Source of the DNA: Cyclobacteriaceae bacterium
GTDB taxonomy: Bacteria > Bacteroidota > Bacteroidia > Cytophagales > Cyclobacteriaceae
Direction: 5' to 3'
Length of the DNA stretch: 10,838 bases
Assembly: GCA_015492915.1 (NCBI GenBank)
Contig: WGED01000200.1
Coordinates: forward strand, 1 to 10,838
Shown here in pieces: positions 7,311-10,838 of this stretch (positions within the stretch are counted from its first letter, which is position 1; the number at the start of each line of letters is the position of its first letter). The notes beneath the pieces are model-generated. The model saw only the letters and a program-made list of their open reading frames with translations. It was not told where the DNA came from and ran no database searches. Made by a program: the position numbers and the translations under genes.

Positions 7311-8572
7311 GCCTTTTCATGAAAATATCGCTTTTTGTCATCGTGATACTCATCTTAGTGTATTTCATTCCTAATCCGAAAAAGCATTTCAGGGAATTAT
7401 ACAAAGGCAATGATGATATAGCCGACAAGCTGGAACGATTCAGAAAATATCCATTGAAATCCATAAAAAAAGACGGCCGCACCTGGCAATACATCGATAC
7501 CGGAAATGGCGGGGAGACCATCCTGTTTCTCCATGGCATGGGAGGGGCGTACGACATCTGGTTTCAGCAGATAGAAGCGCTCAAAAAGGATTTCAGGATC
7601 ATTTCGGTCACTTATTCCGCGGTGAACTCGTTGGAAGAGATGGCCGCAGGCATAACGGGTATCCTCGATGCGGAGGGAATCGATAAGGTGCATGTCGTCG
7701 GGAGCTCCCTCGGTGGATACATCGCTCAGTTTTTGTTGAAAAACCATGGCGACAGGCTTGAGAAAATCGTGCTGAGCAACACCTTCCCGCCGAACACCTT
7801 GTTCAGACGGCAGAATGAAGGCCTCGGCAGGATCATATCCTGGCTGCCCGAATGGCTGCTGATGCGCACTTTCCGCGAGAACCTCAAGGCCAAAGTGGTG
7901 CCTGCCTCAGGCGATAATCCTTTGGTGGAAGCCTATCTGCTCGAGCATGATTACGGCCTCATGAGCAAAAAGCAATTCATCGGCAGGTTTCATTGCGTGA
8001 TGCAGTATTTCGAACCTCTGTCATCCGGAAATCATCCCGTGCTCATCATCGAATCTGACAATGACCCCCTGGTACCCAAGGTGTTGCACGACAGTTTAAA
8101 AATGCTCTATCCTCATGCGCAGGTGCACACATTCCCCGATCAGGGGCACTTCCCCTATCTGAGCGCGCCGGACGAATACACTCAATGGCTGTACAAATTC
8201 CTTGGCGGGGACCGGCTGCATGAGAAAAAGGCCATTTCCGGAGTCATTGAAAATTATTATTTCAAAGGGAGGAAGGCAGGCGATGTGGAACTGCTCAAAA
8301 AGGCCTTTGTGGAGGATGCGATGCTCATCACCGTCGAGAACGGCAAAGAGAAAGCGGCCACCCTGCGGCAGTATCTCAACATGGTAAGTGACAAGGGCCC
8401 GGTAACATGCACAACGACCCTGCTGGCGGTGGATTTGGAAGGCGATATCGGCATCGCCAAAACAAAATTCGATTACAGCCCTGTGATATATTATGATTAT
8501 CTTGTTATGGAAAAGCGCGGTGATCAATGGAAAATAGCCCGAAAATATTATGTGAAAAAGGAAGCCCGTTGA
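7307..8572 (+). CDS. Membrane-anchored alpha/beta hydrolase fused to an NTF2-like (lumazine-binding-like) domain
   Basis: A 421-residue two-domain protein. Residues 5-21 form an N-terminal hydrophobic anchor. Residues about 55-300 are an alpha/beta hydrolase with an H-G oxyanion segment (76-77), nucleophile elbow G-S-S-L-G-G (Ser134), acid in S-D-N-D-P-L-V-P (Asp251 or Asp253) and His281 in Q-G-H-F-P-Y-L, so the catalytic triad appears complete. Wording around the elbow and the G-H-F-P-Y-L region resembles eukaryotic maspardin (SPG21). Residues about 306-420 match the NTF2-like putative lumazine-binding family (Lumazine_bd_2): D-A-M-L near the start and D-Y-L-V-M-E-K-R-G-D-Q-W-K-I at the end. 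The start codon overlaps the acylase stop (ATGA, 7307-7310); ATG 7319, giving a typical hydrophobic N-terminus, is a possible alternative. The reaction is probably ester or lactone hydrolysis, but the substrate is unknown. Confidence 0.85.
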   Translation: MSLFMKISLFVIVILILVYFIPNPKKHFRELYKGNDDIADKLERFRKYPLKSIKKDGRTWQYIDTGNGGETILFLHGMGGAYDIWFQQIEALKKDFRIISVTYSAVNSLEEMAAGITGILDAEGIDKVHVVGSSLGGYIAQFLLKNHGDRLEKIVLSNTFPPNTLFRRQNEGLGRIISWLPEWLLMRTFRENLKAKVVPASGDNPLVEAYLLEHDYGLMSKKQFIGRFHCVMQYFEPLSSGNHPVLIIESDNDPLVPKVLHDSLKMLYPHAQVHTFPDQGHFPYLSAPDEYTQWLYKFLGGDRLHEKKAISGVIENYYFKGRKAGDVELLKKAFVEDAMLITVENGKEKAATLRQYLNMVSDKGPVTCTTTLLAVDLEGDIGIAKTKFDYSPVIYYDYLVMEKRGDQWKIARKYYVKKEAR

Positions 8573-8658
8573 GTTCTGAGCAAACACATTTACGGTATTC
8601 TTGAAGTAATGCCGAAAAGACCGGAGGGCATGGGATCAAATCAAAACCTGTATCTCGT

Positions 8659-8686
8659 AAAAGCATGAAAATCTCATGCTTTTTTT
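8659..8686 (+). terminator. Intrinsic terminator closing the plus-strand operon
   Basis: The arms AAAAGCATGA (8659-8668) and TCATGCTTTT (8674-8683) are perfect inverse complements around a five-base loop. Seven T residues (8680-8686) follow on the plus strand. The right arm also contains the stop codon (complement of 8674-8676) of the convergent zinc-ribbon gene. On the minus strand only four T residues follow the stem, so it works best for the plus strand and perhaps weakly for both. Confidence 0.78.
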
Positions 8687-8928
8687 GTTTTCCTGTATAT
8701 CCTGGTCCCGCATGAAGTACATTCCCATACCGGTTGCGGTTCACCTATTATAACGCAACATCCGCCGAGAGTAATTCGCCCTTCTTCCAGATCTTTTTCA
8801 ACGGTAGGGAAGTCAGGATATCCATATAAAATCTTTGCGATGCTTTTGCGATTACAAACAGGGCACCTGACAGGTTTTCGGGAGTATTCGTAGAGAATAT
8901 TCGGTGATTTATCCCCGGAAACATGCAT
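8674..8928 (-). CDS. Small zinc-ribbon protein, unknown function
   Basis: With the chosen start the protein has 84 residues. It carries C-P-V-C (22-25) and C-T-S-C-G (70-74), two knuckles suited to binding one zinc ion, and between them I-L-Y-G-Y-P (33-38) and the G-R-I-T-L-G-G-C-C segment (50-58). This layout recurs in small uncharacterised bacterial proteins. I chose the ATG at 8926-8928 because GAGG lies about nine bases upstream. The ATG six bases earlier (8932-8934) is nearly on top of that site, and the longer open frame back to 8991 would lie deep inside the DUF3024 gene. The start overlaps the 3' end of the DUF3024 gene by 20 nt, so the two are probably translated together. A nucleic-acid-binding or redox/metal role is possible but unsupported. 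Confidence 0.7.
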   Translation of the reverse strand: MHVSGDKSPNILYEYSRKPVRCPVCNRKSIAKILYGYPDFPTVEKDLEEGRITLGGCCVIIGEPQPVWECTSCGTRIYRKTKKA

Positions 8929-9256
8929 TTTCATCTTCCTCAACAACCCGTAAAAATTCTTCCAATGATTTTGCTTCGGGATACGGATCATATGTGTGCC
9001 ACTTTAAGTCAGACCGCTGCCAAAAGATCTTCCAGATATTTTGAGTCTTTACAAAGGTTGTTTTTGCTATTGCACTTTCTATTTTATTCATGGGATTAAA
9101 AAGGGATGTGCGTATTTCAAATATCTCCACACTTTGTCCTTTTATCCGATATGCAATATCTACCTGATCGCGTACTTCTACCGGTGGACGATTTTTTTCC
9201 ATCCACTTGTCCATGATCAATTCCACTTTTTCTTCGTCAAAAGATTTTCCTGACAT
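8909..9256 (-). CDS. DUF3024 family protein
   Basis: A 115-residue protein that fits the uncharacterised DUF3024 family. Its pattern is an N-terminal helix (E-E-K-V-E-L-I-M), a strand with F-E-I-R (46-49), then I-A-K-T-T-F-V-K (63-70), the aromatic block W-K-I-F-W-Q-R-S-D-L-K-W-H-T-Y (75-89), and a C-terminal helix ending near E-E-D-E-N-A-C-F. It has no signal peptide or membrane segment, so it should be cytoplasmic. It starts 39 bp after the fucosidase stop codon on the same strand and overlaps the zinc-ribbon gene. Co-transcription with the fucosidase is possible, but nothing links the functions. No Shine-Dalgarno sequence precedes the ATG, and the upstream bases are very AT-rich. The molecular function is unknown. 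Confidence 0.78.
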   Translation of the reverse strand: MSGKSFDEEKVELIMDKWMEKNRPPVEVRDQVDIAYRIKGQSVEIFEIRTSLFNPMNKIESAIAKTTFVKTQNIWKIFWQRSDLKWHTYDPYPEAKSLEEFLRVVEEDENACFRG

Positions 9257-9295
9257 GTTTTTTAAGTTTTTATTATTCTGTTTTATATGACTAAA

Positions 9296-10591
9296 TCATT
9301 CATTTGCCAGCTCCATTACAATAATCGTATCCGGTTCGTCTTTTTTCACCACAGCAAGATTAATGACAATTTTGTCATTTTTTATGGAAAAGGGGACGGC
9401 TTCTCCATGAATTTTATAGCATTTTGATACTTTTCTTCCGGGCAGGGGCAGGGTAAGCTTTTCTGTTTTGTCGTCAAGCACATGCAGATAAATATTGCCG
9501 TTTTTCCATGTGGAAACGCCCCAGTCACCCGGGCTGTAGGGACCACCCCGCGTGCCGTAGATGCTCTCGCCGTTCTCTTGCAGCCATTGTCCCAGTTCGC
9601 GCAGGCGCTCCACCTGTCGCGGTTCTATCCTGCCGTCGGGCATCGGTCCTACATTGAGCAGCAGGTTGCCGTCGCCACCGGCGGTCATCACCAGGGTACG
9701 GATGAGCTCATCGAGGGATTTCATTTTGTCATTGGGTTTCCACGCCCACTGCCGGCAAATGGTAATGCACGACTCCCATGGCCTGTCAGTCTGAAATTTG
9801 CCGATCTCCTGCTCCGGCGTGTCATAATCGCCCGCATAATCCATATCGGTTTTGGTAGTGCCGGCCATGCCCGCGCGGCCCTTGTCCACCCTGTTATTGA
9901 TGATGATGTCGTCCTGCAGGCTGCGCACATATTTGTACAGAGCCAGACCGCGCTCATGAGTCCAGGGCTTTTCCCATTCACCGTCAAACCACATGATGCC
10001 CAGCGGGCCGTAGTTTTCGGTGAGCTCTTTCAAATGCGTGTACATATATGTCACATACCTCTCCATGTCTGCTTTTTCGCCGGCAGGCAACTGATACCCC
10101 GGTCCGCCGTGAGCGTTGGCGGTGTTGTAATCGGGGTTGTACCAGTCGAGGATGGAATAATAGGCACTGAATACGATTCCCTGTTTTTTACACTCTTCGA
10201 CGAGTTCTTTTACTACATCCCTCCCAAATGGTGTATTCATGATGTTGTAATCTGTTGTCTTGGTATCCCATAGGCAGAAACCGTCGTGATGTTTGGTCGT
10301 AAGCACTATATATTTCATGCCAGCGTCTTTTGCAATCTGTACCCATTCTTTTGCAGAAAATTTCTCAGGATTGAATCTCTTGTAAAGTTGGTCATACTCC
10401 TCCCTGGGGACTTGCTTACCGCGCGACCACCCTATCTCCGTGCCCTTGAGCGACACCGGCCCCCAGTGAATAAACATGCCGAAACGGGCATTGCGCCACC
10501 AGTCGAGTCTGTCGTCAGGAGTTTGAGCATAACCCTGTGACGCCATGAGAAAAATAATTTGCAAAGCGATGATAAATGACCGAAGACTCAT
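9296..10591 (-). CDS. Secreted alpha-L-fucosidase, GH29
   Basis: A 431-residue glycoside hydrolase family 29 enzyme, which releases alpha-linked L-fucose from glycans with retention of configuration. A signal peptide (about 1-22, ending G-Y-A) directs it to the periplasm or outside. The catalytic barrel follows: W-W-R-N-A-R-F-G-M-F-I-H-W-G (31-44), K-H-H-D-G-F (100-105), and the nucleophile Asp203 in M-W-F-D-G-E-W (200-206). A Glu in Y-D-T-P-E-Q-E (256-262) is a plausible general acid/base, but that residue varies within GH29 and I do not assign it firmly. G-D-G-N-L-L-L-N-V-G-P (306-316) is the C-terminal barrel signature. A beta-sandwich domain follows from about 345. The length fits family members with a single accessory domain. 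No other carbohydrate gene or SusCD pair is adjacent, so the fucosylated substrate is unknown. The enzyme looks intact. Confidence 0.94.
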   Translation of the reverse strand: MSLRSFIIALQIIFLMASQGYAQTPDDRLDWWRNARFGMFIHWGPVSLKGTEIGWSRGKQVPREEYDQLYKRFNPEKFSAKEWVQIAKDAGMKYIVLTTKHHDGFCLWDTKTTDYNIMNTPFGRDVVKELVEECKKQGIVFSAYYSILDWYNPDYNTANAHGGPGYQLPAGEKADMERYVTYMYTHLKELTENYGPLGIMWFDGEWEKPWTHERGLALYKYVRSLQDDIIINNRVDKGRAGMAGTTKTDMDYAGDYDTPEQEIGKFQTDRPWESCITICRQWAWKPNDKMKSLDELIRTLVMTAGGDGNLLLNVGPMPDGRIEPRQVERLRELGQWLQENGESIYGTRGGPYSPGDWGVSTWKNGNIYLHVLDDKTEKLTLPLPGRKVSKCYKIHGEAVPFSIKNDKIVINLAVVKKDEPDTIIVMELANE

Positions 10592-10668
10592 AGTAGTGTA
10601 TTTGAGGTTCTGTTAAATAAATGTTTTATAAAAATAGCTTTTTTCTCATGGGTTCAGACACGATTGCA

Positions 10669-10680
10669 CCAAAGTTTTGG
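10669..10680. promoter_or_regulatory. Palindromic operator candidate upstream of the fucosidase gene
   Basis: CCAAA (10669-10673) and TTTGG (10676-10680) form a perfect inverted repeat with a 2-nt centre, flanked outside by TTG (10664-10666) and CAA (10681-10683), though that outer pair is offset by two bases. It lies about 78 bp before the fucosidase start, a position suited to a repressor or activator site. No regulator can be named. Confidence 0.3.
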
Positions 10681-10762
10681 CAATAAAAGCACTCTTTTAT
10701 TTTGTTAAAATTGTGGTTTTTTCATGGTAATAATATGGGCAAACAATGCCCTTTTTATTCTT

Positions 10763-10799
10763 TCGGAAATTTTTAAAATTTTTTTCACATCGGAAATTT
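10763..10799. repeat. Direct repeat of a 10-mer
   Basis: TCGGAAATTT occurs at 10763-10772 and again at 10790-10799, 27 nt start to start. The spacing is not an exact multiple of a helical turn. It could be paired binding sites between the fucosidase gene and a possible gene starting at 10830, or chance in AT-rich DNA. Confidence 0.35.
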
Positions 10800-10829
10800 C
10801 AAATAATCAATTACTGTATAGAAGGATAA

Positions 10830-10838
10830 ATGAATTTC
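10830..10838 (+). CDS. Possible 5' end of a gene leaving the window (first codons only)
   Basis: ATG at 10830-10832 is preceded by AAGGA (10823-10827) at a short spacing, and the readable codons are M-N-F before the edge. The AT-rich upstream region fits a promoter position. Nothing can be said about the product, and the start may be accidental. Confidence 0.25.

Larger units (their letters stand above)
10592..10829. other. Regulatory intergenic region upstream of the fucosidase gene
   Basis: An AT-rich stretch of about 240 bp with no gene. It holds a palindrome CCAAA-N2-TTTGG (10669-10680), a GGGCA-N5-TGCCC inverted repeat followed by five T (10737-10756), and a direct repeat of TCGGAAATTT (10763-10772 and 10790-10799). 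On the minus strand TATTTTTA (complement of 10629-10636) resembles the Bacteroidetes -7 box, 37 nt before the fucosidase ATG, but no TTTG element is found at the right distance. Confidence 0.5.

Noticed and set aside
8935..8991. Longer N-terminus for the zinc-ribbon protein
   Set aside because: It lies inside the DUF3024 coding region with no start signal; the GAGG site fits the ATG at 8926-8928 better.
9482..10273. Long open frame (263 codons) antisense to the fucosidase gene
   Set aside because: The fucosidase frame carries all GH29 motifs, while the antisense translation has no family resemblance and no start signal.
10737..10756. Possible intrinsic terminator on the plus strand
   Set aside because: The stem is only five base pairs and no plus-strand gene lies upstream, so termination is unlikely; it is kept only as a repeat note.

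Overview
The window looks like chromosomal DNA of a Bacteroidota (Bacteroidetes) bacterium. The evidence is a TonB-dependent receptor with an N-terminal carboxypeptidase-regulatory-like domain, a membrane-anchored LytTR regulator, a secreted GH29 fucosidase, mostly absent Shine-Dalgarno sequences and AT-rich intergenic DNA. I cannot name a genus. No phage, transposon, CRISPR array, tRNA or rRNA is visible.

Layout. Positions 1-239 are intergenic, with a short GC-rich inverted repeat and perhaps the first codons of a gene leaving to the left. A MaoC-like hydratase (240-713, minus) is divergent from a four-TM LytTR regulator (811-1731, plus). The regulator is followed by a TonB-dependent outer-membrane receptor (1853-4342, plus), which ends at an intrinsic terminator (4359-4407). 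Starting 18 nt after that terminator is a tight three-gene unit on the plus strand: a four-TM protein of unknown function (4426-4941), a penicillin-acylase-family Ntn hydrolase (4938-7310), and a membrane-anchored alpha/beta hydrolase fused to an NTF2-like domain (7307-8572). The unit is joined by two ATGA stop/start overlaps and ends at a second terminator (8659-8686). On the minus strand lie a GH29 alpha-L-fucosidase (9296-10591), a DUF3024 protein (8909-9256) and a small zinc-ribbon protein (8674-8928) overlapping the DUF3024 gene. Positions 10592-10838 are intergenic with several short repeats and perhaps the start of another plus-strand gene.

How the genes may work together. The clearest functional unit is the operon 4426-8572. 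Two hydrolases, both carrying an N-terminal hydrophobic anchor or signal, are translationally coupled to each other and to a small integral membrane protein. This suggests an envelope module that cleaves an amide (penicillin-acylase fold) and an ester or similar bond (alpha/beta hydrolase). The substrate cannot be read from sequence. The LytTR regulator and TonB receptor just upstream on the same strand could sense and import a related compound, but that is inference. The fucosidase, DUF3024 and zinc-ribbon genes form a separate minus-strand group with no obvious link to the operon.

The most notable observations are the three-gene operon, the unusual alpha/beta hydrolase-NTF2 fusion whose hydrolase part resembles eukaryotic maspardin but keeps a catalytic His, and the terminator placed directly in front of the operon's first gene.
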